64,000 bases of DNA, from positions 1 to 64,000 of the forward strand of contig JAFZIK010000046.1 in the NCBI GenBank assembly GCA_017554405.1. Reading direction: 5' to 3'. This stretch comes from Clostridia bacterium. Lineage in GTDB: Bacteria > Bacillota > Clostridia > Oscillospirales > Acutalibacteraceae. The translations under genes and the position numbers were made by a program. Shown piece after piece: positions 51,846 through 59,873 of this stretch. The notes beneath the pieces were generated by a model. The model was not told where the DNA came from. It saw nothing but the letters and a program-made list of their open reading frames with translations, and made no database searches. The stretch's first letter is position 1, and each line of letters starts with the position of its first letter.

Positions 51846-52848
51846 TATAAAGCCGGTATATCTGCTCTTCGGCGAGGACGGCTACCTTATAAATCACTAT
51901 GAATCGCTGATAATTTCAAAAACCTGCGGCAAGGATAACGATTTCGATCTTATGCGCTTTGAGCGTGACGTTGACCTTCAGGCGGTTTACGATTCAGTAA
52001 ATCAGTTCCCGATGATGGGCGAGCGTAAATGCGTAATATTATCGGATTACGATTTTGAATCGGCGGCAAAAGAGGACCTTGACCGCCTTGTTGCTCTTGT
52101 TTCCGATTCATACGAGTTTTCTACACTTATTTTGCGATTCGATTCAATACCGGTTGACCCCAAACGTTCGCAAAAGTCGATCATACTTATTAACTCTGCC
52201 GCAGAATCAGGCGGGGTAGCGGTTTGCCTTAACCACAGGGAAGAAAATGATATTGCCGCCATGCTAATCAGAGGCGCCAAAAAGCGCGGTTTTTCACTTG
52301 ATAATACCGCCGCAAAATACATGGTCGAATGCTGCGGCTCGGATATAAATACCCTTATGCGTGAGCTCGATAAGCTTTGCTTCTTTGTTACAAACGCAAG
52401 TATTACAAAAGCGGATATAGACAGCGTTTGCACCAAATCGGTCGACGCATCGGTTTATGAATTTGCCAAAAAGATAGTTGTTTGCGATACTTTTTCCGCG
52501 CTTACGATACTTAACGATTTATTCTATATGCGTATAGCGCCTATGATAATTCTATACTCGACCGCTTCGGTTTTTGTTGATATGGTTCGCGTAAACGCCG
52601 CCACCAAAATACATATTGAAAAACAACAGATCGCCGAAGATTTTTCCTACGGAAACAAAACCTTTGTGCTTGATAACGCGAGATCAAATCTTAAAAGAAT
52701 ATCGGATAAAACGCTTAAACTCTGTATGGATGAGATACTTTCTGCGGATAAAATGCTCAAAAGCTTTTCCGGTGATGAAAAAACGGTGCTTGAAAAAATG
52801 ACAGTCCGCCTTATATACATTATTGCAAACGGTGAATCAATTGATTAG
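51796..52848 (+). CDS. holA: DNA polymerase III delta subunit
   Basis: 350 aa. The N-terminal YLLFGEDGYLINHYES and the middle IKPVYLLF-type fold, CCGSDINTLMRELDKLCFF and the C-terminal collar helices fit HolA. It opens the sliding clamp for loading. GGAGGTGAAACG precedes the ATG although the start is 50 nt inside comEC. The comEC-holA order is conserved in Firmicutes, though rpsT does not follow here. Confidence 0.92.
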   Translation: MPVIYENQLKSQLNQGDIKPVYLLFGEDGYLINHYESLIISKTCGKDNDFDLMRFERDVDLQAVYDSVNQFPMMGERKCVILSDYDFESAAKEDLDRLVALVSDSYEFSTLILRFDSIPVDPKRSQKSIILINSAAESGGVAVCLNHREENDIAAMLIRGAKKRGFSLDNTAAKYMVECCGSDINTLMRELDKLCFFVTNASITKADIDSVCTKSVDASVYEFAKKIVVCDTFSALTILNDLFYMRIAPMIILYSTASVFVDMVRVNAATKIHIEKQQIAEDFSYGNKTFVLDNARSNLKRISDKTLKLCMDEILSADKMLKSFSGDEKTVLEKMTVRLIYIIANGESID

Positions 52849-53440
52849 GTTATCACGCGCTGTTATCGTTGAAGGTAAATACGATAAAATTCACCTTGAA
52901 AACTTTATAGATACCACCGTGATCGAGATAAACGGTTTCGGCATTTATAAGGACAGGGAAAAGCAAAAGCTTATTAAAATGATAGCCGCGAAGAGCGGCA
53001 TCGTTATTATAACCGATTCGGATAACGCGGGAAATCAGCTGCGCGCATATATAAAGCGGATTTGCGTCGGCAGCGATATCATAGACGTATACTTACCTCA
53101 GATACCCGGCAGGGAAAAGCGTAAAAGCGAACCTTCAAAGCAGGGTATTTTGGGCGCGGAGGGTCTGCCGGGAGATGTAATCATTGCAGCTCTTAAAAAA
53201 AGCGGCGCCGATATTTTCTCTAAAACACGCGGCAAAGCGATCACTAAAGCCGAATTATATTCATTGGGGCTTTCGGGTTGCGAAAACTCAAAGGCGGCAA
53301 GAGAGAGCTTTTGCAGATATGCAGGTCTTCCGCTTGGGCTTTCCGCAAACGCATTCACAGATATGCTCAACGCACTTTTTAATTACGATGAATTCATAAA
53401 GGTGGCGAAATTATGGCGTCAAGATCAAGCCAAAAATTAA
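52841..53440 (+). CDS. Toprim-domain protein, ribonuclease M5-like (DUF4093)
   Basis: About 199 aa from the TTG at 52841, with GGTGA 5 nt upstream; the holA stop lies just inside. Toprim motifs: VIVEGKYDKIHLENF with the catalytic Glu and ITDSDNAGNQLRAYI with the DxD-like pair. The C-terminal part fits the DUF4093 region of RnmV-like small primase proteins (COG1658). RNase M5 matures 5S rRNA. Because ksgA, usually next to rnmV, is absent, it may be a paralogue with another role. Confidence 0.82.
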   Translation: MIRLSRAVIVEGKYDKIHLENFIDTTVIEINGFGIYKDREKQKLIKMIAAKSGIVIITDSDNAGNQLRAYIKRICVGSDIIDVYLPQIPGREKRKSEPSKQGILGAEGLPGDVIIAALKKSGADIFSKTRGKAITKAELYSLGLSGCENSKAARESFCRYAGLPLGLSANAFTDMLNALFNYDEFIKVAKLWRQDQAKN

Positions 53441-54411
53441 AACTGCTCCATATCGTAAGTATACTTAAAGAGTATTCGGATGAAGATCATCCCGTATCAA
53501 CGGCATTTATAATTTCAAAACTTGAAGCATACGGCTTATCCGCCGAACGCAAGGCAATCTACGATGATATCGAATGCCTGCAGGAGTTCGGTTATGACAT
53601 TATAAAGACCCGCAATCCCAAAGCCGGTTACTTTTTGGCTTCCAGAAGTTTTGAACTTCCCGAAGTATATCTGCTTGAAGACGCGGTGCGCACCGCTCAT
53701 TTCATAACCGAAAAGAAAACCCGCGAATTATGCCGCAAGCTTGATTCAATGCTAAGCACCCACCAGCTTGCCCGCAACGCGAACGGCATATATATCAATA
53801 CCGACGGCAAAACGAAAAACGAATCCATTTTTTATAATATAGACACAATCACCCGCGCCATCGAAAACCGGCATAAGATAAGGTTCAAATACGGTGTGCG
53901 CCAGTTGAACTCCGAGCGTGAGCTTGTTACCGTTTATAAGGAACGGACGGCGAATCCGTATGCCATGACCTGGCAGGACGATCACTATTACCTTATCGCC
54001 AATTACGATAAATACGATACGCTCCTGCATTTAAGGATAGACCGTATGAAATCGGTTGAGGAAACGGATGAAAAGTGCCGCCATTTCAGCGAGGTTTCAA
54101 AATATACCGATACCTTCAACGTTGCCGATTATACCCAAACGCTTTTTGATATGTTCGCAGGCGAGAGGGATCAAGTAAATCTGCGTTGTTCAAAAAAGCT
54201 TCTTGAACAAATAGTTGACCGTTTCGGTGAAAATATTTTTGTTACTAACGTTACCGAAACCCACTTTGAAATAGGCGTTTCCTGCGCCGTAAGCCGCGGG
54301 TTATGCAGTTGGATCGCCGGGTTCGGCGATGATATTGAAGTTCTATCCCCGCAGTCTTTGCGCGATATGATGCGCGAGCGCGCGGAAAAAATACTGAATT
54401 TATATAAATAA
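53413..54411 (+). CDS. WYL-domain transcriptional regulator
   Basis: 332 aa. An N-terminal winged helix (STAFIISKLEAYGLSAERKAIYDDIECLQEFGYDI) joins a WYL domain with NPYAMTWQDDHYYLIANYDKYDTLLHLRIDRM and a C-terminal extension. WYL domains often bind nucleic acids or small ligands and regulate stress, phage defence or DNA damage genes. It overlaps the RnmV-like gene by 28 nt. No defence genes are adjacent, so its target is unknown. It ends 3 nt before the rpsB promoter. Confidence 0.88.
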   Translation: MASRSSQKLKLLHIVSILKEYSDEDHPVSTAFIISKLEAYGLSAERKAIYDDIECLQEFGYDIIKTRNPKAGYFLASRSFELPEVYLLEDAVRTAHFITEKKTRELCRKLDSMLSTHQLARNANGIYINTDGKTKNESIFYNIDTITRAIENRHKIRFKYGVRQLNSERELVTVYKERTANPYAMTWQDDHYYLIANYDKYDTLLHLRIDRMKSVEETDEKCRHFSEVSKYTDTFNVADYTQTLFDMFAGERDQVNLRCSKKLLEQIVDRFGENIFVTNVTETHFEIGVSCAVSRGLCSWIAGFGDDIEVLSPQSLRDMMRERAEKILNLYK

Positions 54412-54414
54412 TGC

Positions 54415-54443
54415 TTGAAAACGCCAAACGTTTGTGATATAAT
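54415..54443 (+). promoter_or_regulatory. Promoter of rpsB-tsf
   Basis: TTGAAA (54415-54420), 17-nt spacer, TATAAT (54438-54443). Confidence 0.82.
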
Positions 54444-54449
54444 TTATCG

Positions 54450-54571
54450 GTCGGTTTATACCGACTAAAAATACACACATTTTATTTGCCCGGTAGAGGT
54501 GCGGCTTTTGATACAGGGCTGTTACCGGGGCGGCAAATAGAATGGAGGGAAAACCTCAGGAGGAATTTATT
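54450..54571 (+). promoter_or_regulatory. Structured 5' leader of rpsB, candidate ribosomal-protein autoregulatory RNA
   Basis: The roughly 120-nt leader starts with a hairpin GTCGG/CCGAC (54450-54465). A longer helix follows: ATTTG-CCCGGTA (54484-54495) pairs with TACCGGG (54523-54529) and CAAAT (54534-54538), leaving a GCGG bulge on the 3' side and a 27-nt loop containing GAGGTGCGGC. AGGAGG lies just past it. This shape suits S2-controlled translation or another leader regulator. Confidence 0.5.
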
Positions 54572-55351
54572 ATGGCAGTTGTATCAATGAAACAGCTTCT
54601 TGAAGCCGGTGTTCATTTCGGACATCAGACAAGGCGCTGGAACCCCAAAATGGCTCAGTATATTTTTACAGAGCGCAACGGTATCTACATTATCGACCTT
54701 CAGAAGACCGTTAAGAAGCTTAACGAAGCTTATCTTTTCGCACGTGACATTGCGGCTGACGGCGGCGATATCCTTTTTGTAGGCACCAAGAAACAGGCGC
54801 AGGATTCCGTTAAAGAAGAGGCGGAGCATTGCGGTATGCCTTACGTTAACGCACGTTGGCTCGGCGGTATGCTCACGAACTTCAGCACCATCCGCACCCG
54901 TATCGGCAGACTTAATCAGCTTCGCACTATGAGGGAAGACGGAACTTTTGATCTCTTACCCAAAAAGGAAGTTGTTAAGCTTGAACTTGAGATAGAAAAG
55001 CTTGAAAAGTTCATCGGCGGTATCCAGAACATGGAAAAACTCCCCGGCGCACTTTTCATCGTTGACCCCCACAAAGAGCGTATCGCGGTTGCTGAAGCAA
55101 AGAAACTCGGCATTCCGATCATTGCGATCGTTGATACAAACTGCGATCCTGATGAGATTGATGCGGTCATCCCGGGTAACGACGACGCTATCCGTGCCGT
55201 AAAACTCATTTCCGAAACCATAGCCGCCGCGGTAATAGAAGGCAGGCAGGGCGAGGAGTTCGGCACCGCCGCTACTGACGACGAAGAAGAAACAATAGAT
55301 ATGGAAACCGCTGAAGAAGAGGCGGCTGCAGCAGAAGAATCTGCCGAATAA
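54572..55351 (+). CDS. rpsB: Ribosomal protein S2
   Basis: 259 aa from the ATG at 54572, with CAGGAGGAAT upstream; a longer frame starts in the leader. It begins [27 protein letters not shown] and has [27 protein letters not shown] and the [26 protein letters not shown] blocks. The C-terminal tail is rich in Glu and Ala. It is followed 24 nt later by tsf. Confidence 0.97.
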   Translation: MAVVSMKQLLEAGVHFGHQTRRWNPKMAQYIFTERNGIYIIDLQKTVKKLNEAYLFARDIAADGGDILFVGTKKQAQDSVKEEAEHCGMPYVNARWLGGMLTNFSTIRTRIGRLNQLRTMREDGTFDLLPKKEVVKLELEIEKLEKFIGGIQNMEKLPGALFIVDPHKERIAVAEAKKLGIPIIAIVDTNCDPDEIDAVIPGNDDAIRAVKLISETIAAAVIEGRQGEEFGTAATDDEEETIDMETAEEEAAAAEESAE

Positions 55352-55375
55352 CAGCAACTACAGGAGGAATATATT

Positions 55376-56287
55376 ATGGCTTTTACTGCTAAAGACGTTC
55401 AGGCGCTCCGTGAAAAAACCGGTTGCGGTATGATGGACTGCAAAAAAGCACTTGTTGAAACCAACGGCGATATGGATGCCGCCGCAGATTATTTAAGAGA
55501 AAAGGGTCTTGCTTCTCAGGCTAAAAAAGCCGGCAGGATCGCCGCTGAAGGCACCGTTTGCGCTATATGCGAAAACGGCATCGGCGCTGTTGTTGAACTT
55601 AACGCCGAAACCGACTTTGTTGCCGGCGGCGAGGAGTTCAAGGCATTGGCGCTTAAGGTTGCAAAGATCGTTGCAGAGCAGAATCCGGCTGATCTTGACG
55701 CGTTGCTCAAATGCGCTAAAGACGGTCAGACCGTTGAAGAGATGGTCCAGGAACTTTTCCTTATCGTTCGCGAGAACATCAAGGTTCGCCGCTTTGCCCG
55801 TTATGAAGGCAAGGTCGTTACCTACGTTCACGCCGGCGGTAAGATAGGCGTTATGGTCAATTTTGATACCGACCTCTCGCTTGACAATGCCGATTTCGTT
55901 GCCATGGGCAAAAACGTTGCAATGCAGATCGCTGCTATGAACCCCGGTTATCTTGATGAAGCGTCTGTTCCGGCTGACGTTATAGAGAAAGAAAAGGCTA
56001 TCCTCATTGCGCAGATGAAAGAGGATCCCAAGATGGCTAATAAGCCCGATGCGGTTCTCGGCAAGATAGTTGAAGGTAAGATCGGCAAGTTCTATAAGGA
56101 AAACTGCCTTGTTGAACAGCAGTATGTTATAGATAACGAACTTACGGTCGGCAAGTATGTTGAAAAGACCGCCAAAGAGCTCGGCGCCGATATCAAGATA
56201 AAATCCTTTGTCCGCTTTGAAAAGGGCGAGGGCATTGAAAAGCGCGTTGACGATTTTGCCGCTGAAGTTGCAAACATGATAAAGTAA
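55376..56287 (+). CDS. tsf: Elongation factor Ts
   Basis: 303 aa. The N-terminal UBA-like domain carries LREKTGCGMMDCKKALVE and AADYLREKGL. The core has VELNAETDFVA, and the later GKFYKENCLVEQQYV is also typical. It exchanges GDP for GTP on EF-Tu. AGGAGG precedes the ATG. A strong terminator follows, so rpsB-tsf is a two-gene unit; frr and pyrH are not attached. Confidence 0.97.
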   Translation: MAFTAKDVQALREKTGCGMMDCKKALVETNGDMDAAADYLREKGLASQAKKAGRIAAEGTVCAICENGIGAVVELNAETDFVAGGEEFKALALKVAKIVAEQNPADLDALLKCAKDGQTVEEMVQELFLIVRENIKVRRFARYEGKVVTYVHAGGKIGVMVNFDTDLSLDNADFVAMGKNVAMQIAAMNPGYLDEASVPADVIEKEKAILIAQMKEDPKMANKPDAVLGKIVEGKIGKFYKENCLVEQQYVIDNELTVGKYVEKTAKELGADIKIKSFVRFEKGEGIEKRVDDFAAEVANMIK

Positions 56288-56300
56288 TTGTTTATAATTT

Positions 56301-56333
56301 GAACAGGCCTTATTTTAGGTCTGTTCTTTTTTT
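56301..56333 (+). terminator. Intrinsic terminator after tsf
   Basis: 10-bp stem GAACAGGCCT/AGGTCTGTTC with one G-T pair and a 6-nt loop, followed by seven T. Confidence 0.88.
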
Positions 56334-56334
56334 C

Positions 56335-56364
56335 TTGATATTTTATGTCGTTTTATGTTAAAAT
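56335..56364 (+). promoter_or_regulatory. Promoter of the DUF3298-like lipoprotein gene
   Basis: TTGATA (56335-56340), 18-nt spacer, TAAAAT (56359-56364). Confidence 0.5.
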
Positions 56365-56399
56365 AACTACGGTGAATACTTTACAAAGGAGTTAGTGCT

Positions 56400-57170
56400 A
56401 TGAACAACTTAAAAAGAGTTTTATGCTTGGCTGTATCGTTTTTACTGATCTTTGCGGTTTGCGCCTGCGGTGATGATGATACCGCCCAAAACAACAAAAA
56501 GGATGCCGCCGTTTCAACAAATAGTGAGAAAGACAACACCGATACAAACGATACCGGTAATAAAGACGGCGAAGAGATCAACAGTAATTTAGAGATAGAA
56601 CCGAGACCCGTTATCGTTGATGAGGCACTTAATTACGAAAAGGACGTAATTGCCACAAGCGAAAGCATTGAGATCGGTTGGGATCCGACCGGTTTCAAGC
56701 ACAAGATCCGCCTGCCTAAGATAACGGCAGATACCGAAAACGCAAAGAAATTCAACAAAAAGATTTACGATACTTTTAAGGATGTATACGAGGTTCTCCA
56801 AAACAATCTTGAGGAAAACAACATTTATTTCTACGACTATATTTATAAGATTTACGACGGGTTTATAGGCATAATTGTTAACAGTAGCGCCGGTGTGCAG
56901 TGCGGCGGTATTTCTCCGGGATACACGGTGTTCTATTATGATATTGATAACGATAAAGAACTGACATACGAAGAATACTTGACCGCTCTTGATCTTTCCA
57001 AGGAAAAACTGCATATTAAGATCAGTAATACTAAAGCTTATCAAAACAGTGATACAGTCATTGGTGAGATTTATTTCAGTATCATCGATACCGAAAGCAC
57101 GGTCATAATCTGCGAGGCGCCCGAAACTATGGACGGGTGGTTAGAGGTCACGACTGAACCGATAGTATAA
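56400..57170 (+). CDS. Lipoprotein with DUF3298/RsiV-like domain
   Basis: 256 aa. Signal peptide with a lipobox ending at Cys in AVCAC, then a low-complexity Asn/Asp/Lys/Thr linker (about residues 24-65). The C-terminal domain resembles DUF3298/DUF4163 proteins, which include the extracytoplasmic part of anti-sigma factor RsiV: HKIRLPKITADTENAKKFNKKIY and YYDIDNDKELTYEEYL. No membrane helix besides the signal peptide and no sigma factor gene next to it are seen, so an anti-sigma role is not supported. GGAG precedes the ATG. Confidence 0.75.
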   Translation: MNNLKRVLCLAVSFLLIFAVCACGDDDTAQNNKKDAAVSTNSEKDNTDTNDTGNKDGEEINSNLEIEPRPVIVDEALNYEKDVIATSESIEIGWDPTGFKHKIRLPKITADTENAKKFNKKIYDTFKDVYEVLQNNLEENNIYFYDYIYKIYDGFIGIIVNSSAGVQCGGISPGYTVFYYDIDNDKELTYEEYLTALDLSKEKLHIKISNTKAYQNSDTVIGEIYFSIIDTESTVIICEAPETMDGWLEVTTEPIV

Positions 57171-57186
57171 CACTTGTCTAAAAATT

Positions 57187-57210
57187 AAAAGCCGGGAAAT
57201 CCCGGCTTTT
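57187..57210. terminator. Bidirectional terminator between the lipoprotein and recombinase genes
   Basis: Stem AAAAGCCGGG/CCCGGCTTTT with an AAAT loop, symmetric and flanked by T-rich text on both strands. Confidence 0.85.
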
Positions 57211-57213
57211 AAT

Positions 57214-58218
57214 TTATTCGGCGTCAGTTTTTTCTTTTGGTTTTGTTTTAACACCCGCTAAAGGGTTTGAATCGATAGCATTTTTAATCTGCTTATCGGA
57301 AATATGCGTATATATCTGCGTAGTGCCGAGATTTGCGTGGCCCAAAATATCCTTAAGCACGCGGATATCAACGTTGCCGTGCTGATACATAAGTGTTGCG
57401 GCTGTGTGGCGAAGCTTATGGGTCGAAAATCCCTGACCGCCAAGCCCGGCCTTTTCAAGATATGTCTTTACAAGGTGCTGCACCGTTTTATTGCTTATTC
57501 GCCTGCGGTTTCGGCTTATAAACAGAGCGTTTTTATCGGTGGCAACAACGCCTTCGTTTGGGCGCAGTGGCAAATACGCCGCTATCGCGGCTTTGCAGGC
57601 GTCATTAAGATAAACTATGCGTTCTTTGTTTCCTTTGCCTAAAAGGCGCAGTGTCCCATCCTGCCTGATATCCGTTGTATTTAAACCGCACAGCTCAGAT
57701 AAACGCATTCCGCAATTAAGAAAAAGGGTAAGAATGCAGTAATCACGCTCGCGGTTCGGACCGGCTACACTGTTTAAGAGTTCAAGCGAGTCTTCAAGCG
57801 TAAGGTGGCGGGGAAGAGCCGCCTTAACCTTAGGCGCTTCAAGAAGCTCGGCGGGGTTTACCTCAAGCAGATTAAGATGTGAAGTCAGATATTTGAAAAA
57901 GATGCGTAAGGTAGAAGTTTTTCTGGCACGGGTAGCGCTGTTGTTGCCACGGTCGTTCTTGCAGAATACAATAAAAGCGTAAAGATCACTAATTGTAACC
58001 GTTTTTATAAGGTCTATATCAACCGGATCTATGCTGATCTTTTCAAAATCGGTATCGGCGCTTACCATACCGCGAGTCTTTAATAGATAGCGAAAAAATG
58101 TTTGCAGATCAAGATAGTATTCCTCAACCGATTTTGCGGATTTACCCCGTATCGTTTCGCTGTATGTAAGAAAATCGCGCAGTATCGGAGGGGAGGAGAG
58201 GATTATATCATGCTTCAA
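57214..58218 (-). CDS. Tyrosine recombinase, XerC/XerD-like
   Basis: About 335 aa from the TTG at 58218 (AAAGGG upstream); a GTG at 58227 is the alternative. The longer frame passes through the promoter. An N-terminal SAM-like core-binding domain (FLTYSETIRGKSAKSVEEYY) precedes the catalytic domain with Arg in GMRLSELCGL, Lys in GKGNKER, HKLRHTAATLM, LGHANLGTTQIYTHIS and the nucleophile Tyr. The length and motifs match chromosomal dimer-resolution recombinases or related integrases. No att-like repeats or phage genes flank it, so a XerC/D-like housekeeping role is favoured. Confidence 0.88.
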   Translation of the reverse strand: MKHDIILSSPPILRDFLTYSETIRGKSAKSVEEYYLDLQTFFRYLLKTRGMVSADTDFEKISIDPVDIDLIKTVTISDLYAFIVFCKNDRGNNSATRARKTSTLRIFFKYLTSHLNLLEVNPAELLEAPKVKAALPRHLTLEDSLELLNSVAGPNRERDYCILTLFLNCGMRLSELCGLNTTDIRQDGTLRLLGKGNKERIVYLNDACKAAIAAYLPLRPNEGVVATDKNALFISRNRRRISNKTVQHLVKTYLEKAGLGGQGFSTHKLRHTAATLMYQHGNVDIRVLKDILGHANLGTTQIYTHISDKQIKNAIDSNPLAGVKTKPKEKTDAE

Positions 58219-58247
58219 CAGTTTCACACCCTTTCGCTTTACAGGTA

Positions 58248-58276
58248 ATTTTATCATTTTTTTCAAAAAAATGCAA
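58248..58276 (-). promoter_or_regulatory. Promoter of the recombinase gene
   Basis: Minus strand TTGCAT (58276-58271), 17-nt spacer, TAAAAT (58253-58248). Confidence 0.6.
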
Positions 58277-58316
58277 CTTAAAGAAAATATTTCTTTAATT
58301 AAACAATCTTTTGTTG

Positions 58317-58322
58317 TATAAT
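58317..58322 (+). promoter_or_regulatory. -10 element upstream of the VTT-domain gene
   Basis: TATAAT at 58317-58322. The best -35 at 17 nt is TTTAAT (58294-58299), which is weak. The ATG that overlaps this box (58321) is therefore unlikely to be the translation start. Confidence 0.5.
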
Positions 58323-58341
58323 GGTTTTGGAGTTGATAAGG

Positions 58342-59043
58342 TTGAAAAACATCGAAGAATCCCGTTTGACCGCGAAACAAAAAAGAATATTTACGGCAAT
58401 TATAATAGTTTTGGTCTTTTTATTTACCTGCGCACTTGCCGTAATAATCGGGAAACCAATGGTCGATCTTGTAAAAGACCATGCGCGATTCAGAGATTTT
58501 GTTGAAAAAAACGGCATTTTAAGCGATATTGTATTCATTCTTATGGTCATTTTTCAGATAATAATCGCCATAGTGCCGGGCGAACCGTTTGAGCTTGCCG
58601 CGGGCTACGCTTTCGGCAATATCCGTGGCACTATCGACTGTATGCTGGCATTTTTAATAGGCGGCATTGCGGTCTTTCTGTTTGTGCGTAAATTCGGCGT
58701 TAAAGTGGTTGAGATATTTTTCCCGATCGAAAAGATCCGCGAGCTTGAATTTCTCAACGATCCGAAACGCCTTAACGTTATGACCTTTATTGTATTCCTC
58801 ATTCCCGGAACTCCCAAAGACCTGTTATCATACTTTGTAGGTCTTACGGATATGAAGCTTTCGGTATGGATAATTATAACAACGGTAGCACGTTTTCCTT
58901 CGCTTATAACTTCGGTAGTCATAGGCAATGCGATAAACGCTCAAGACTATGTGTTTGCCGTGTCTGTAACCGTGATAACCGCCGTTTTAAGCGGTTTGGG
59001 GCTTTTGATATACAACAAAATCAAAGCCAAAAACAACAACTAA
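58342..59043 (+). CDS. VTT/TVP38 (DedA-like) membrane protein
   Basis: About 233 aa from the TTG at 58342, 9 nt after GGAG; the ATG at 58321 is in the -10 box. Five or six hydrophobic segments carry the VTT/SNARE-associated signature: AIVPGEPFELAAGYAFG, GGIAVFLFVRKFG, FIVFLIPGTPKDLLSYFVGLT. Family members may act as lipid scramblases or transporters. It converges on sigK, and the two frames overlap by 4 nt. Confidence 0.88.
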   Translation: MKNIEESRLTAKQKRIFTAIIIVLVFLFTCALAVIIGKPMVDLVKDHARFRDFVEKNGILSDIVFILMVIFQIIIAIVPGEPFELAAGYAFGNIRGTIDCMLAFLIGGIAVFLFVRKFGVKVVEIFFPIEKIRELEFLNDPKRLNVMTFIVFLIPGTPKDLLSYFVGLTDMKLSVWIIITTVARFPSLITSVVIGNAINAQDYVFAVSVTVITAVLSGLGLLIYNKIKAKNNN

Positions 59044-59717
59044 AATTTTGCCCTTAATTTTTCAAGAGACGCCTTTTCGATCCGCGATACGTAACTTCGC
59101 GATATCCCGAGGCTCTTTGCCACCTCGCGCTGCGTCAGTTCCTTATTATCGCCCAGCCCGTAACGCATACTTATTATCCGATACTCGCGTTCGTCCAGCA
59201 CACCGCGGATCATCACCTTAAGCTTTTCGATTTTGATTTTTTTATCTATTTCCTCGGCAATATCGCTTTCATCGGCGATAACGTCGATAAGTGTCAGGGT
59301 ATTACCGTCCTTATCGGTATCTATAGGATCGCTTATGTATACGTCCTGTGCGCTCTTTTTAAGATTTCTGAAATACATCAGTATTTCGTTTTCAATGCAT
59401 CTTGCGGCATATGTTGCAAGCCGAATGCCTTTTTCATTATTAAAGGTCGATATCGCCTTTATAAGACCGATAGTGCCTATTGATATCAGATCGTCCTGCT
59501 CACATCCGGCTGTGTAATACTTTTTAACGATGTGTGCAACGAGCCGGAGATTGTGCTCTATCAGTTTGTTTCTTGCCTCGATATCGCCGACGGAAGCCTT
59601 GTCTATAAGTTCGCTTTCCACCTTTGCGCTAAGTGGCGGTGGGAACGATCCCGGGCTTTTAACGTGAAGCGCAAGATAAAATAGCCGGCATATAATTTCA
59701 AACAACATTTTAAGCAT
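59040..59717 (-). CDS. sigK: Sporulation sigma factor SigK, intact, with N-terminal pro-sequence
   Basis: 225 aa from the ATG at 59717 (GATGGGGG upstream); the 36-codon extension has no ribosome-binding site. Residues 1-20 are hydrophobic (MLKMLFEIICRLFYLALHV), like the pro-region removed from pro-sigma K by a membrane protease. The body then reads ARNKLIEHNLRLVAHIVKKYY, DLISIGTIGLIKAISTFN, LATYAARCIENEILMYFR and ISRSYVSRIEKASLEKLR, matching SigK closely. It directs late mother-cell gene expression. The gene is not split by a skin-type element. Confidence 0.9.
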   Translation of the reverse strand: MLKMLFEIICRLFYLALHVKSPGSFPPPLSAKVESELIDKASVGDIEARNKLIEHNLRLVAHIVKKYYTAGCEQDDLISIGTIGLIKAISTFNNEKGIRLATYAARCIENEILMYFRNLKKSAQDVYISDPIDTDKDGNTLTLIDVIADESDIAEEIDKKIKIEKLKVMIRGVLDEREYRIISMRYGLGDNKELTQREVAKSLGISRSYVSRIEKASLEKLRAKF

Positions 59718-59742
59718 ACTATTACCCCCATCATTACGGTTA

Positions 59743-59750
59743 ATTATATG
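59743..59750 (-). promoter_or_regulatory. -10-like element upstream of sigK
   Basis: Minus strand CATATAAT (59750-59743), about 26 nt ahead of the ATG. It fits the -10 form CATAxAAT used by the mother-cell sigma factor E and also contains TATAAT. No good -35 was found, so the class is uncertain. Confidence 0.35.
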
Positions 59751-59824
59751 CTTGATCCTGCGCCTTTTGAACGCTTCACTTTTACGTCGGCGTCGAATTC
59801 TTTTTAAAACAACGGTAAAACACA

Positions 59825-59872
59825 CAAAACACCCGTTATTGCGTAAAATATAACATAAGGTCGGGTGTTTTG
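59825..59872. repeat. 11-bp inverted repeat between sigK and yunB
   Basis: CAAAACACCCG (59825-59835) and CGGGTGTTTTG (59862-59872) are perfect inverted copies around 26 nt of AT-rich text. They lie upstream of yunB and upstream of divergent sigK. Confidence 0.7.
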
Positions 59873-59873
59873 C

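Noticed and set aside
54484..54540. AGAGGTGCGG in the rpsB leader resembles the start of a lysine riboswitch
   Set aside because: The structured region is only about 55 nt and lacks the other conserved lysine-riboswitch helices. The downstream genes are rpsB-tsf.
56400..57170. RsiV-type anti-sigma factor
   Set aside because: There is no cytoplasmic anti-sigma domain and no adjacent ECF sigma factor gene. It is a lipoprotein by its signal peptide.
57214..58218. Tyrosine recombinase as a sign of a prophage or integrative element
   Set aside because: No attachment repeats, tRNA gene, excisionase or phage genes flank it, and the neighbours are ordinary chromosomal genes.
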